Source of the DNA: Eubacterium sp. MSJ-21
Lineage (GTDB): Bacteria; Bacillota; Clostridia; Lachnospirales; Lachnospiraceae
Assembly: GCF_018918185.1 (NCBI RefSeq)
Contig: NZ_JAHLPZ010000012.1
Span: 43,436-107,435 of the forward strand
DNA length: 64,000 nt
Direction: 5' to 3'
The translations under genes and the position numbers were made by a program. The notes under the pieces were generated by a model. It ran no database searches. It was not told where the DNA came from and was given only the letters and a program-made list of their open reading frames with translations. Positions 25,921 to 34,848 of this stretch are shown here, piece after piece. Each line of letters opens with the position of its first letter. Position 1 is the first letter of the stretch.

Positions 25921-26730
25921 ATGAAGACAGAAATAACTTTTGAAGATTACCTAAAAAAAGGTAATCTATCCGAAAACACCATTGAATCTTACCTATGGAC
26001 AGTGAATTACTTCACTACAAATTATGAGAAGATTTCTAAGGAAAACTTACTTGCCTACAAGGGCTATCTTATGGAGCATTTTAAACCCAAAACTGTAAAT
26101 CTGAGAATACAAGCAATTAATAAATATCTAGAATATTTAGAAAAGTCACAATTGCGACTCAAAGCAGTAAAGATCCAACAGAAAAGCTTTTTGGAAAATG
26201 TAATCAGCAATGCAGATTATAAATTCCTGAAGAATCAGCTTAAAAAAGATGGCAATTTGGAGTGGTATTTTGTTGTCTGGTATCTTGCTGCGACTGGTGC
26301 TCGTGTAAGTGAACTAATTCGCATAAAGATTGAACATGTGCAACTTGGATATTTTGATTTGTATAGCAAGGGAGGTAAATTACGTAGATTATTCATCCCC
26401 AAAATATTGCGTGAAGAAACACTAAAGTGGTTATTCGAAACTCAACGCACTTCAGGTTATCTTTTTCTAAACAGATATGGTGACCGTATAACGACTAGAG
26501 GTATTTCTCAACAACTCAAGAATTATGCGGACAAATATGGATTAGACAGCAAAGTGGTCTATCCACATTCCTTCCGTCATAGATATGCCAAAAACTTTCT
26601 TGAAAAGTATAATGATATTGCATTGCTGGCAGATTTAATGGGACACGAAAGCATTGAAACTACTCGTATATATCTGAGACGTACTGCCAGCGAACAGCAG
26701 GCACTTGTTGATAAAATTGTAACTTGGTAA
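25921..26730 (+). CDS. Tyrosine recombinase, probable hsdS invertase
   Basis: 269 residues. N-terminal SAM-like core-binding domain (SENTIESYLWTVNYF...), then the catalytic domain with all five residues: Arg in ATGARVSEL, Lys in SKGGKLR, HSFRHRYA (His and Arg), GHESIETTRIY (His and nucleophile Tyr). GGAGGTG precedes the start. It lies between hsdS and the silent cassettes, the same place as CreX/PsrA in the pneumococcal SpnIII (cod) locus. It very probably drives the inversions. Confidence 0.9.
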   Translation: MKTEITFEDYLKKGNLSENTIESYLWTVNYFTTNYEKISKENLLAYKGYLMEHFKPKTVNLRIQAINKYLEYLEKSQLRLKAVKIQQKSFLENVISNADYKFLKNQLKKDGNLEWYFVVWYLAATGARVSELIRIKIEHVQLGYFDLYSKGGKLRRLFIPKILREETLKWLFETQRTSGYLFLNRYGDRITTRGISQQLKNYADKYGLDSKVVYPHSFRHRYAKNFLEKYNDIALLADLMGHESIETTRIYLRRTASEQQALVDKIVTW

Positions 26731-26735
26731 AATAT

Positions 26736-26762
26736 CAGCCGTCCTAAGTTTTAGGGCGGCTG
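26736..26762. terminator. Terminator between invertase and hsdS
   Basis: CAGCCG.CCTAA / TTAGG.CGGCTG stem between two convergent genes. T tails are weak on both sides. Confidence 0.55.
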
Positions 26763-26766
26763 TCTA

Positions 26767-28386
26767 TCATTCACATAATGCATTAATCGTATCAAAATAA
26801 AAAAGGCTCTTATCAAATGTGGCAGATATTTGGCACTGCTGCTTATATGGCGGTATAGGTACAAGTAGTTCTTTCAATTTACTTAAACTTGTTCTTGTTC
26901 TACCTATTCCCTGAACATTTTTCATGACACTCTTGTTGATGGTGGGACTATTTATCATATACATGACATATCTTTTGTCAATATAATTAGGTAATTGTAG
27001 TCGCACGCAATCAGATGATATAACATACACATCTTCGATGTCAGGAATTATAATCGCCCTTCCGGCAGGCATCATTTTTGCAATTACAATATCCCCTGGA
27101 TATGATTTGCATCGAGATAGTGTTTCTGCATGACTATAAGTAGTATATTTTATACCGTTATTTTTCCATGTAAATTCACCAATGTTATTTAATTGTATTA
27201 TTCTTACTTCCCGTCTATCTGTGTAATGGTCTGTTTTCAGATTGCTGCCAAATGGACCATCAACAAAAGAATTTTCGTGTGGATCTGCCAATGATTTTAA
27301 TCTACACCATATCCATCCATCAGGTAAATCGAACGGTACTTCTTCATCTATACAGATGGTATTATTTGATATAGTTTCATAATAAGAGTTATCCTCACCT
27401 TTGAATATGACAGATTCCTTCTTATCACGCTTGATTTTGCCCTGTTTGATGAGCTCTTCTTTCTCTGCACGGATGCGTTCCAGAAGAACGGAAGCAGGCT
27501 CATCATCTGGATTCTGCGGTACAAGTTTGCCACGAATAGCAAGGTCGAGGATTTTGGATTTTGTCAAAGAAACAGTTTCAGCTAAAATCTCTTTTTCTTC
27601 TCTAATTTGATTTATCAAAGAATCCATTTCAACAAATTTGCTAACCATTGCCGATTGTGTTGTTATAGTGCAAACAGGAATTAAGGTTGATAGAATTCTT
27701 TCTAATGCCAACTTAGGCATAGCTACCTGATGGGTTTTGTCTTGAAATTGCTGCTGAACAAATTCCGATTGTATAATCAAGCATAAATAGGTTTTATTGA
27801 TCTGTATGTTTGTAATTTTTACTGCATTTTCAGTAAGGTTCATTCCATCTAACTCAGTAGGCACTTCACCAGTAACACCAATTGTACCAGCAATGGTAAC
27901 ATAAAGATCATCTTTTGAAATCGTATAGTTTTTGATTTGTAAAAATACTTCCTCTGAAATATATTTCAGATCATCCGTATTTATAGAGTGATTTTTCATG
28001 TCGGTTACTCGGATATAAGCGTGAGCGGTTCGACAAGGTGAAAAGCCCACTCCCTTCGGAAGTCTCTTGCCTCCTTTAACTGCTGCAATATCTCGAACTC
28101 TACACCATTCCCACCCTTTCGGCAGCTCAAAAGGTATCTCATCCTCAATACATTTCACGCTTCCATCCTGAAACTTCTCATAATGTAAATTATCCTCACC
28201 TTTAAAGATAATAGTATCATTCTTAATATCCTTGGTTTTTAGCCTACCATCCTTAACCATCTGTTGCTTTTCAGCACGAATTTTTTCCAAAAGTACAGAT
28301 GCCGGTTCTTCGTTTGGATCCTGTGGAACTAGTTTACCTCTTATCGCCAAATTTAATATCTTTTGGCGTAATGCTTTTGTATCCAT
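26767..28386 (-). CDS. hsdS: HsdS, type I restriction specificity subunit (currently expressed form)
   Basis: 539 residues; decides the DNA sequence recognised by the HsdRMS complex. Layout: conserved N-terminus (MDTKALRQKILNLAIRGKLVPQDPNEEPASVLL), TRD1 from about residue 95 (RVRDIAAVKGGKRLPKGVG...), central spacer repeat (LDLAIRGKLVPQNPDDEPASVLLERIRAEKEEL), TRD2 (RLKSLADPHENSFVDGPFGSNLK...) and C-terminus. The two spacer repeats have the same motif, as usual. GGAGGAG site; it starts 2 nt after the hsdM stop. The 95-bp inverted repeat lies inside it at 28099-28193. Confidence 0.95.
   Translation of the reverse strand: MDTKALRQKILNLAIRGKLVPQDPNEEPASVLLEKIRAEKQQMVKDGRLKTKDIKNDTIIFKGEDNLHYEKFQDGSVKCIEDEIPFELPKGWEWCRVRDIAAVKGGKRLPKGVGFSPCRTAHAYIRVTDMKNHSINTDDLKYISEEVFLQIKNYTISKDDLYVTIAGTIGVTGEVPTELDGMNLTENAVKITNIQINKTYLCLIIQSEFVQQQFQDKTHQVAMPKLALERILSTLIPVCTITTQSAMVSKFVEMDSLINQIREEKEILAETVSLTKSKILDLAIRGKLVPQNPDDEPASVLLERIRAEKEELIKQGKIKRDKKESVIFKGEDNSYYETISNNTICIDEEVPFDLPDGWIWCRLKSLADPHENSFVDGPFGSNLKTDHYTDRREVRIIQLNNIGEFTWKNNGIKYTTYSHAETLSRCKSYPGDIVIAKMMPAGRAIIIPDIEDVYVISSDCVRLQLPNYIDKRYVMYMINSPTINKSVMKNVQGIGRTRTSLSKLKELLVPIPPYKQQCQISATFDKSLFYFDTINALCE
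28099..28193. repeat. 95-bp inverted repeat, right copy (in active hsdS)
   Basis: Exact reverse complement of 23831-23925. Inversion between the copies would flip about 4.3 kb including the invertase gene and silent cassette 2. Confidence 0.92.
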
Positions 28387-28388
28387 GA

Positions 28389-29822
28389 TTACTCCTCCAA
28401 ATCTCCAATAAGTGCTTTCAATGCAGCAACAGCTTCATTTATGTTAGATGCTTTTTCCTCAATCTCGCCTAATAATTCTGCCAAGCTTCTATCGTCCGTA
28501 TCATTTCCTGAACGAATCCAAGTTATATCAAGGCTTGTTTTATCTCGCTGTAGAATCTCTTCGTAACTATATTTTCTCCATCTTCCCTCAGGATTTTCTT
28601 CTGAATATGTTTGCTTTCTATCTTCCATATGTCCAGCACAATAACATTCAACAAATTCGTTGAAATGACTTCTCTGCAACGGATTAGTTTTACCAAATGA
28701 CGGCATATCGGAACGCAAGTCATATATCCATACTTCTTTTGTATTCCCAGTATCACTCATACCTCTGTCAAAGAAAAGAACATTCGTCTTAACGCCTTGT
28801 GCGTAAAAAATACCAGTAGGCAACCTAAGTATGGTGTGAAGATTACATTTTTCCATTAAATCTTTACGTATGCTTTCACCGTCACCATCTGCAAATAATA
28901 CATTATCTGGTAATACTACAGCAGCACGTGCTTTTCCTGTATCAGTCCTTAAAGAACGATAAATATGCTGTAGAAAATTTAACTGTTTATTGCTTGTAAG
29001 GAAAGTCAAATCATCTCGACTGGCACGTTCACCGCCCTTCTTAGTTCCAAAAGGCGGATTAGTCAGTACCACATCATAACCTTTCATAGATTTTCCCATA
29101 TTTGACAATGTATCTCCAAGCTGAATTTTACCATTAATGTCATGAAGCATCGCATTCATTAACGCCAATCTATGCGTTTCGTGCACAAGTTCCCCACCGG
29201 TAAACGCTTCATTTCTTTGGAATGCTTGTTGTTCCGCTGTTAAGTCAAACAAATCGTCTGTATGCTCTTTTACATATCTATCAGCAGCAATCATAAATCC
29301 AAAAGTGCCACAAGCTGGGTCATTACATCTCTCTCCCGGCTGAGGTGCAATTAATTCTGTCATAACATCAATCAATACTCTCGGTGTGAAATATTGACCG
29401 GCACCTGATTTTTTCTCATTTGCATTCTTCTCTAAAAGACCTTCGTATAGGTTTCCAAGTCCTTCTTCTTTCGCTGAATACCAATCTAATCTGTCTATAT
29501 TAGTTATAATTTTTCTCAGATTTGCAGGTTCCTCAATGTTTGAACGGGCACCAGAATAAATCTCTTTTATTCTCCCGCTACCCTTTTCTCCCAAGTCTGT
29601 CAGCAAATTATTATAGAATTTCTTTAATTCTACACCATCTCGTTTTACAAGTTCATCCCACCTATATTCTTCTGGAATTGCTCCTTCTGTTTCTGTCTCT
29701 TTTGCCATCTTCAAAAACAAAATATAAGTGAGTTCTGTTACATACTGATGATAGGTGATTCCATCATCTCTTAATACATTACAAAGATTCCACAGCTTTG
29801 ATACAATTTCACTGTTGTTCAT
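28389..29822 (-). CDS. hsdM: HsdM, type I DNA methyltransferase subunit
   Basis: 477 residues; N6-adenine methylation at the HsdS target. N-terminal helical HsdM_N domain, then SAM motif I DPACGTFGF after GAGQYFTPR, and catalytic NPPF (VVLTNPPFGTKKGG). The C-terminal ~100 residues follow the usual pattern. GGAGG precedes the start. Middle gene of the hsdR-hsdM-hsdS operon. Confidence 0.96.
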   Translation of the reverse strand: MNNSEIVSKLWNLCNVLRDDGITYHQYVTELTYILFLKMAKETETEGAIPEEYRWDELVKRDGVELKKFYNNLLTDLGEKGSGRIKEIYSGARSNIEEPANLRKIITNIDRLDWYSAKEEGLGNLYEGLLEKNANEKKSGAGQYFTPRVLIDVMTELIAPQPGERCNDPACGTFGFMIAADRYVKEHTDDLFDLTAEQQAFQRNEAFTGGELVHETHRLALMNAMLHDINGKIQLGDTLSNMGKSMKGYDVVLTNPPFGTKKGGERASRDDLTFLTSNKQLNFLQHIYRSLRTDTGKARAAVVLPDNVLFADGDGESIRKDLMEKCNLHTILRLPTGIFYAQGVKTNVLFFDRGMSDTGNTKEVWIYDLRSDMPSFGKTNPLQRSHFNEFVECYCAGHMEDRKQTYSEENPEGRWRKYSYEEILQRDKTSLDITWIRSGNDTDDRSLAELLGEIEEKASNINEAVAALKALIGDLEE

Positions 29823-29839
29823 CTGTCATTACCTCCGTC

Positions 29840-32800
29840 TTATGCACAATATAATGCCTCGTTAATTTCTTCGATAATTTCATCCAGTTTGTTTCCGAAT
29901 GCCGCATTTACCTTTTTGAAGCCACCTTCATTCTTGAATGCATCTGTTTCAAAGGTTTCGCGATTTAATATTGTTTCGTTCAGTAACTGCTTTTCAATTC
30001 TATTTAGCCATTTATTCTGTACCACATTCAACTCTGGATGCATTGCCTTTACCTTACCTACAGCCTGCTTTATTCGAGTTTCATGACTTATCAAGGCATC
30101 TCCCAATGCCTGCTGCCTTATGAAGCTTATAATATCCGCTGTTATATCCTCGTTTGTCATCTGCTTCCACGCCGTATTAAGCAACGTTTCATTGAATGAA
30201 TGTCTGTCCAACTCTAATTTTAAGCTTTTCAATGCTTCTCTTGTCAATTCCTTTGGTCTTGTGCAAACAATAGTCAAAGCTTCTATTTCATTCATATTAT
30301 TCAATACAAATTGCTTAAATTCTTCCAGATAATCTTCCGGTTTTGTAGCTTTTCCATATCCTCTTGTATGACCATAAAGCGTATCCTCATGAACACTGAA
30401 CACTTTCGGTTTTGGAGCATATGTGTATGAATGAAACACCTCAAAAGCAATCTTTCTATTCTGAATATACCTTGATGCCTCTTCCGGCTCCATATTTTTT
30501 ACCTTTTTTAGGAATTCTTCCAGTGTTACCCCCGCCAAATCTGTAAAATGTTCTTTTTGATTCTCTGTCATTTTCTTTTTGTGGCGTAGCAACTTAGCTA
30601 TCAGTATATCAATTTGACTTTGCTTCTGTTCTGCTGTCTCAAGTTGTCCCAAACCATCAATAATTTCATCGAATGTAACAGTCGGATTTACAACTACCGG
30701 TTTCATGGAGCTTACCGGTTCTAATGCCTCATATACACCTACTGCATCATAAATTTCAAAATGGTCTTTCCCTATTTCATCGCAAAGTCGTGTTGCTCTA
30801 CCAAGCATCTGTTCAAATAAAATTCTTGATTTAATTCTTCTAAGGAATACTAATCTTGTTATTTCCTCTACATCAATTCCCGTTGTCAATAAATCAACTG
30901 TTACGACAATACTTGGTTTTGAATCATTCTTAAAATGTCTAATTGCTTCCGCAATTTTTTTCTTGTTTTTACCTTCAATTGACCCGGTAATCTTCTTAAT
31001 GCAATCTTCATCCACGCCTATTTCTGTGTACATCTTTTTCAAAATGTCAACTATCATATCCGCATGTGCATCATCTACCGCAAATATAAGCGTCTTGCCT
31101 TGCATCTTATCTTCCGGGTCTACTCCCATATTGTCCATCGTAGGATGCGCCGGCAAAAAAATCTCCTTAAGTACCGTTTCATTAAAAGAACGCGTTATAA
31201 CCTGCTTATTGAAGTTTTCAACTTCAAACTCCAGTTCATCTTCAAGTTCTGCACTATTTTCCAATTCTCCTGTCTCCGGATTATATACTGGAACAACCTC
31301 TCCTTTATGATACTTAATTCCATCATGACTCAGCTTTGTTTCAATAATATGTGGTGCATCATGATCAATCAAATATCCATCTATTACGGCAGTTCTATAA
31401 CTGTATGTATACACTGGAGGACCAAATATCTGTGTTGTATGCAATGCCGGCGTTGCTGTCAGTGCAACTTTTACAGCATCAAAATACTCAATTACAGAAC
31501 GGTATTTACTCATAAAATCACGCTGGTCTCTATAAATAATTTCAGCATCGCCAAGTTCTTTATCAAATATGTAACCCCTGTGCGCTTCGTCAATCACAAT
31601 AAGGTCATAATCTGATACTGCAGGTATTGAATCACCTTCATTGTACATAATTCTTTTTACTAAACTTTGTACAGTTGCAATCTGTACCCTTGTTTCCGGA
31701 TCAAAGTCTTTATCTTCTAGCTCCTTCACATTGTAAATCTCATTTAAAGTCATCAAATCTTCTAATTTAACTTCCTTAAATGTATCCAATGCCTGATCAC
31801 CTAACGCTGTTCTATCTACAAGGAACAAAACTCTTCTAAATCGCTTAGCCTTCAAGAATCTGTATATCATGCCTAAAATTGTTCTTGTTTTACCAGTACC
31901 TGTCGCCATCGAAAGAAGCACTTCTCTTTTTCCTTCGGCAACAGCCTTCTCTACAGCCTTAATTGCTTCTATCTGATAATAACGAAGATTTAATCCACTT
32001 TTGTCCTCTAATATTGAATAATCCGTGTGTTCAAGTTCCTGTTGTGCTTCTTCTATGTCCTGATGCAACTCTTCCATCAAACCTTCTGGACTCTTCCAGC
32101 CTGGCAAAGCCTTAGGTGCAGCACCATTTCTCACATCTAAAAACCATATACCTGACTTAGTTTCTAACTGCTTTAAATAAGGTCTTCCATTAGTCGCAAA
32201 CAAAAATGGCACATGATACTGGCCGAATTGTTTGATACAATACTTTTTCTGGTCTTCCTTTGTAATCAATTTTGCATATTCCTTACACTGTCCATCTATT
32301 ACAGCTGAAACATCAATATGCTCCTTTTTCGCCTCAATTACGCCCACCATGGTTTCCCCAACAAAAAGAGCATAATCAACAAATCCTTTTTTTCCAACCG
32401 CAGAATCTGTTTTCCACTCTGCTATGGCAATATTTCTTCCTTTTTGCGGTTTTGTTCCTTTCGATTGTCGAAGATTATCCGTATCAGCCTCCCAGCCAAC
32501 TTCACGTAATTGCTTGTCAATAATCAACCTTGTATCATGTTCTGACAATGGATATTTTTTTGCATATGCATAGGCTTTATCCTTTCTTTCAGAAGATGCT
32601 TTTCCGGATTTCTGCAATTCTTCTATCTGCTTCTTGAGACCTTCAATACAGGCTTCTTGTTCTTTACTTTTTTCTTCCAACTCAGCAATATTGACTGTCA
32701 CATTCTTTGGCATAACATAAGCTTTTGGCTCATAATTATAGTCTCCATACGTTTGCATGAACCAAGATGCCAAATCATATGTAAGTTCCAAATTATCTTT

Positions 32801-33112
32801 TGCTTTGTCAAATGATTCCATACCATTATGTGCTGCATCGTTTCTTGTTTTTCTAAGCACATAAAGAATATTATCAATCTCCCTCGGCAACAAGTCATTT
32901 CTTCGTAACAAATTGATTCTATTAGCATGAGTATTATCATATTCCGGCTGTGGAATTCCATCATAAGCAAGCATATATTCAACTATATGTTCTGCAAGCA
33001 GCCCCATCTTAAGAAAACAAGTATTTGTATCTGAATATAAATACTGCTCAGCCAACTCTCCCAATTTCGCCAACTCTTCCCATTTATTTTTTAAAAATTC
33101 GAAGTTTCCCAT
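29840..33112 (-). CDS. hsdR: HsdR, type I restriction endonuclease/translocase subunit
   Basis: 1090 residues; cuts DNA after ATP-driven translocation when the target is unmethylated. N-terminal ~120 residues resemble a DUF4145-type helical domain, followed by a coiled coil (about 143-170). Nuclease domain: GFVDYALF...VGVIEAKK (about 243-263, PD-(D/E)xK). Translocase: Walker A MATGTGKT (402-409), VIDEAH, ALTATP, then motif VI with LGRATR. EcoEI-type C-terminus. AAGGAGG site. All motifs intact, so the enzyme should be active. Confidence 0.96.
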   Translation of the reverse strand: MGNFEFLKNKWEELAKLGELAEQYLYSDTNTCFLKMGLLAEHIVEYMLAYDGIPQPEYDNTHANRINLLRRNDLLPREIDNILYVLRKTRNDAAHNGMESFDKAKDNLELTYDLASWFMQTYGDYNYEPKAYVMPKNVTVNIAELEEKSKEQEACIEGLKKQIEELQKSGKASSERKDKAYAYAKKYPLSEHDTRLIIDKQLREVGWEADTDNLRQSKGTKPQKGRNIAIAEWKTDSAVGKKGFVDYALFVGETMVGVIEAKKEHIDVSAVIDGQCKEYAKLITKEDQKKYCIKQFGQYHVPFLFATNGRPYLKQLETKSGIWFLDVRNGAAPKALPGWKSPEGLMEELHQDIEEAQQELEHTDYSILEDKSGLNLRYYQIEAIKAVEKAVAEGKREVLLSMATGTGKTRTILGMIYRFLKAKRFRRVLFLVDRTALGDQALDTFKEVKLEDLMTLNEIYNVKELEDKDFDPETRVQIATVQSLVKRIMYNEGDSIPAVSDYDLIVIDEAHRGYIFDKELGDAEIIYRDQRDFMSKYRSVIEYFDAVKVALTATPALHTTQIFGPPVYTYSYRTAVIDGYLIDHDAPHIIETKLSHDGIKYHKGEVVPVYNPETGELENSAELEDELEFEVENFNKQVITRSFNETVLKEIFLPAHPTMDNMGVDPEDKMQGKTLIFAVDDAHADMIVDILKKMYTEIGVDEDCIKKITGSIEGKNKKKIAEAIRHFKNDSKPSIVVTVDLLTTGIDVEEITRLVFLRRIKSRILFEQMLGRATRLCDEIGKDHFEIYDAVGVYEALEPVSSMKPVVVNPTVTFDEIIDGLGQLETAEQKQSQIDILIAKLLRHKKKMTENQKEHFTDLAGVTLEEFLKKVKNMEPEEASRYIQNRKIAFEVFHSYTYAPKPKVFSVHEDTLYGHTRGYGKATKPEDYLEEFKQFVLNNMNEIEALTIVCTRPKELTREALKSLKLELDRHSFNETLLNTAWKQMTNEDITADIISFIRQQALGDALISHETRIKQAVGKVKAMHPELNVVQNKWLNRIEKQLLNETILNRETFETDAFKNEGGFKKVNAAFGNKLDEIIEEINEALYCA

Positions 33113-33205
33113 TGTAAAGCCTCCTTCTCATAATTTTGTATTATCGGAAGTTAATGTGCAAAAATAATTTTTACCAGATGCTTAACTTTCCTTCCTCAAT
33201 ATCCT

Positions 33206-33400
33206 CTAATATTCAACAATATCGTCTATTTTACAATCCAGAGCCTTGCATATCTTAATCAATATTTCTACTCGTACATCCTCATTTTTACCAAGCTTCG
33301 CCATGGCATTGGTACTAATTTTTGCCTTCTTAATAAGCTCTGTTTTCTTCATGTTTCTCTCTTTTAAAATACCCCATAATTTATCATAATTAACAATCAT
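33206..33400 (-). CDS. Small XRE/Cro-type repressor, probable controller of the hsd operon
   Basis: 64 residues, essentially one helix-turn-helix: LKERNMKKTELIKKAKISTNAMAKLGKNEDVRVEILIKICKALDCKIDDIVEY. GGAGG precedes the ATG. It lies 93 nt upstream of hsdR on the same strand; a dyad overlaps the -35 box of its promoter, so autoregulation, and control of restriction on entry into a new host, is likely. Confidence 0.88.
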   Translation of the reverse strand: MIVNYDKLWGILKERNMKKTELIKKAKISTNAMAKLGKNEDVRVEILIKICKALDCKIDDIVEY

Positions 33401-33447
33401 TTGGTTCCTCCGATTTCAACAAACACTTTATGCTCACTATTAGAAAT

Positions 33448-33488
33448 ATTATATCAACTTTTACCAATTTTCTCAATTAGAAAAATTG
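33448..33488 (-). promoter_or_regulatory. Promoter and operator-like dyad of the XRE-hsd transcript
   Basis: TTGAGA (complement of 33471-33476), 17-nt spacer, TATAAT (complement of 33448-33453). The imperfect dyad CAATTTTCT / AGAAAAATTG (33465-33488) covers the -35 box. Confidence 0.7.
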
Positions 33489-33535
33489 ACAATTGCAATC
33501 TTCAAGTAACAATTCAGCCATAACCAACTTTATAA

Positions 33536-33569
33536 ACAAAAACACCAGTCAGATCTCTCCAACCGGTGT
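33536..33569 (-). terminator. Terminator after the spoVT 5' part / recombinase tail
   Basis: ACACC / GGTGT outer stem (33542-33569) with partial pairing inside and TTTTTG on the minus strand, 37 nt after the stop codon at 33607. In the circular form it would end the recombinase transcript. Confidence 0.6.
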
Positions 33570-33606
33570 CCCATCTCATATTAAATTATTCTTTTTTGTA
33601 TACTTG

Positions 33607-33879
33607 TTACGATTTTCCTGTTCTCTCCGCCAGTCCAATCACCCCACCTACAAACAATTCTCTCCTTACTTGCCTGATTCTTTCCTCAAGCAGTGCAGCC
33701 TCTTGTTTTTTCACCACCTGTAAATCCTCACAAACGCCCTGTTTATCAGCATTTGCAGATACTGTCAATGATGTCAGAAGTGGGTCACCTTCCCGGATCC
33801 GTAATATCCGTCGTATTTCCTTTGGAACGACAATTCTGCCAAGCTCGTCGATCCGTCTGACAATTCCTGTTGCTTTCAT
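33607..33879 (-). pseudogene. spoVT: spoVT 5' part joined to element-encoded tail
   Basis: 90 codons from an ATG with AGGAGG. Residues 1-33 (MKATGIVRRIDELGRIVVPK...REGDP) are the start of the SpoVT AbrB-like DNA-binding domain; residues 34-90 (LLTSLTVSANADKQGV...GLAERTGKS) come from the element and are unrelated to SpoVT. The AbrB-type fold needs the strand that follows GDPLEIF, so this product should not work as SpoVT. The tail is probably the native C-terminus of the recombinase, displaced by integration. Confidence 0.9.
33761..33789. other. attR: element-side arm plus core
   Basis: Arm 33761-33781 (begins ACTGTCAATGATGTCAG) and core GGGTCACC at 33782-33789. The arm mirrors 15895-15915. 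Confidence 0.85.
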
Positions 33880-33932
33880 TTGATTATTTCCTCCTGTTCT
33901 CCTGACATACTTTCCATTTTTGTACTGTATGG

Positions 33933-33961
33933 GTAGTATGTGGAAAATTGAAAGAAATATT
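33933..33961 (-). promoter_or_regulatory. Sigma-G-like promoter of spoVT
   Basis: On the minus strand GAATA, a 17-nt spacer and CATACTA, matching the forespore sigma-G consensus (GHATR, N17-18, CATWHTA), about 55 nt upstream of the spoVT ATG. In B. subtilis spoVT is transcribed by sigma-G, which supports both the gene call and this site. Confidence 0.7.
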
Positions 33962-33980
33962 CGATACTTATTTAAACAAG

Positions 33981-34811
33981 TCAATAAACTTCTATAGTAT
34001 CCTTCATGTCACCAAATGCTGTCTTGGGATTTAATCCATATTTCTCTATAATCTGTCTTGTTGTTCCATCTTCCCGCATCTCATTCAACGCCTGTGCCAA
34101 CTTTCCAATCGCTTCATCCGTGCTGTCTTTTGAAAATGCAACTCCCAGTTCTGAATTATATAAGCTCTCATCCAAAATCCGGTAATTCTCCGGGTCAGTT
34201 TCTACAAATGTGCGTAATGCGCTCTCATGCCCGGCAATTGCATCCACATACCCTTTCCGAAGACTCGCATAAATCTCATCCATCGAGGAAAAACTGAATA
34301 AATCACCCACCTGCGGTGTCGATGGATTGTTCTGATTTAAAAACTCCCGTTCCGGTTTGCTCGTTGCCTGCACAGACACACGTTTGCCTTCCAAATCTGA
34401 CAATTGATAGATGTCACTGTCTGTTCGTACCACAACAACCTGCCGGCTGTTCAGATATGGACCTACCCATGTGTATTCATCCTCGCGGCCAGTCATCGTA
34501 AAGCTGCCCCACAGACAATCCACGCTGCCTTCCTTCAGATACTCGTCCTTACCCTCCCACACAATCTGGGTGAATACAGGTTCGTATCCAATGCGACGGC
34601 ACGCCTCCTGTGCAAGCTCAACATCTACACCTGCAAACTCACCATCCTCATTGATATAATTAAACGGTTCATAACTGTCGCTGCCAATCACTAACTGCGG
34701 CAGATCTGACAGTTGCTGTGTATCCTCCGTCACAGTTGTCCCACAGCCTGTAAGCAGCAGACAACCTGCTATACACGCAGCCATGAGCTGACGAATCTTC
34801 TGCACTCTCAT
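33981..34811 (-). CDS. Amino-acid ABC transporter substrate-binding lipoprotein
   Basis: 276 residues. Lipoprotein signal with lipobox LLTGC near residue 22; SBP family 3 fold with GSDSYEPFNYINEDGEFAGVDVELAQEACRRIGYEPVF, SVDCLWGSFTMTGRE and DAIAGHES. GGGGAG precedes the ATG at 34811. No permease or ATPase gene is next to it, so it is an orphan binding protein or works with a transporter encoded elsewhere; being next to glnN suggests glutamine or another polar amino acid, which is inference. Confidence 0.88.
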   Translation of the reverse strand: MRVQKIRQLMAACIAGCLLLTGCGTTVTEDTQQLSDLPQLVIGSDSYEPFNYINEDGEFAGVDVELAQEACRRIGYEPVFTQIVWEGKDEYLKEGSVDCLWGSFTMTGREDEYTWVGPYLNSRQVVVVRTDSDIYQLSDLEGKRVSVQATSKPEREFLNQNNPSTPQVGDLFSFSSMDEIYASLRKGYVDAIAGHESALRTFVETDPENYRILDESLYNSELGVAFSKDSTDEAIGKLAQALNEMREDGTTRQIIEKYGLNPKTAFGDMKDTIEVY

Positions 34812-34848
34812 CAATTCTCCCCCCTATTGTTCTCCCCACAATATCTTC

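Larger units (their letters stand above)
15887..33789. mobile_element. 17.9-kb integrative element inserted in spoVT
   Basis: Bounded by GGGTCACC at 15887-15894 and 33782-33789 (17,895 bp core to core). Contents from left: serine recombinase, SIR2/P-loop protein, Fic protein, small protein, oriT-like region, parR-like and broken parM-like genes, silent hsdS cassettes, tyrosine recombinase, hsdS, hsdM, hsdR, XRE regulator. No relaxase, coupling protein, type IV secretion or phage structural gene is visible, so it is an integrative or mobilisable island rather than a complete ICE or prophage. The cargo is mainly anti-phage defence. Confidence 0.93.

Noticed and set aside
15887..33789. Prophage or complete ICE
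   Set aside because: No structural, lysis or replication phage genes and no relaxase, coupling protein or type IV secretion genes are present.
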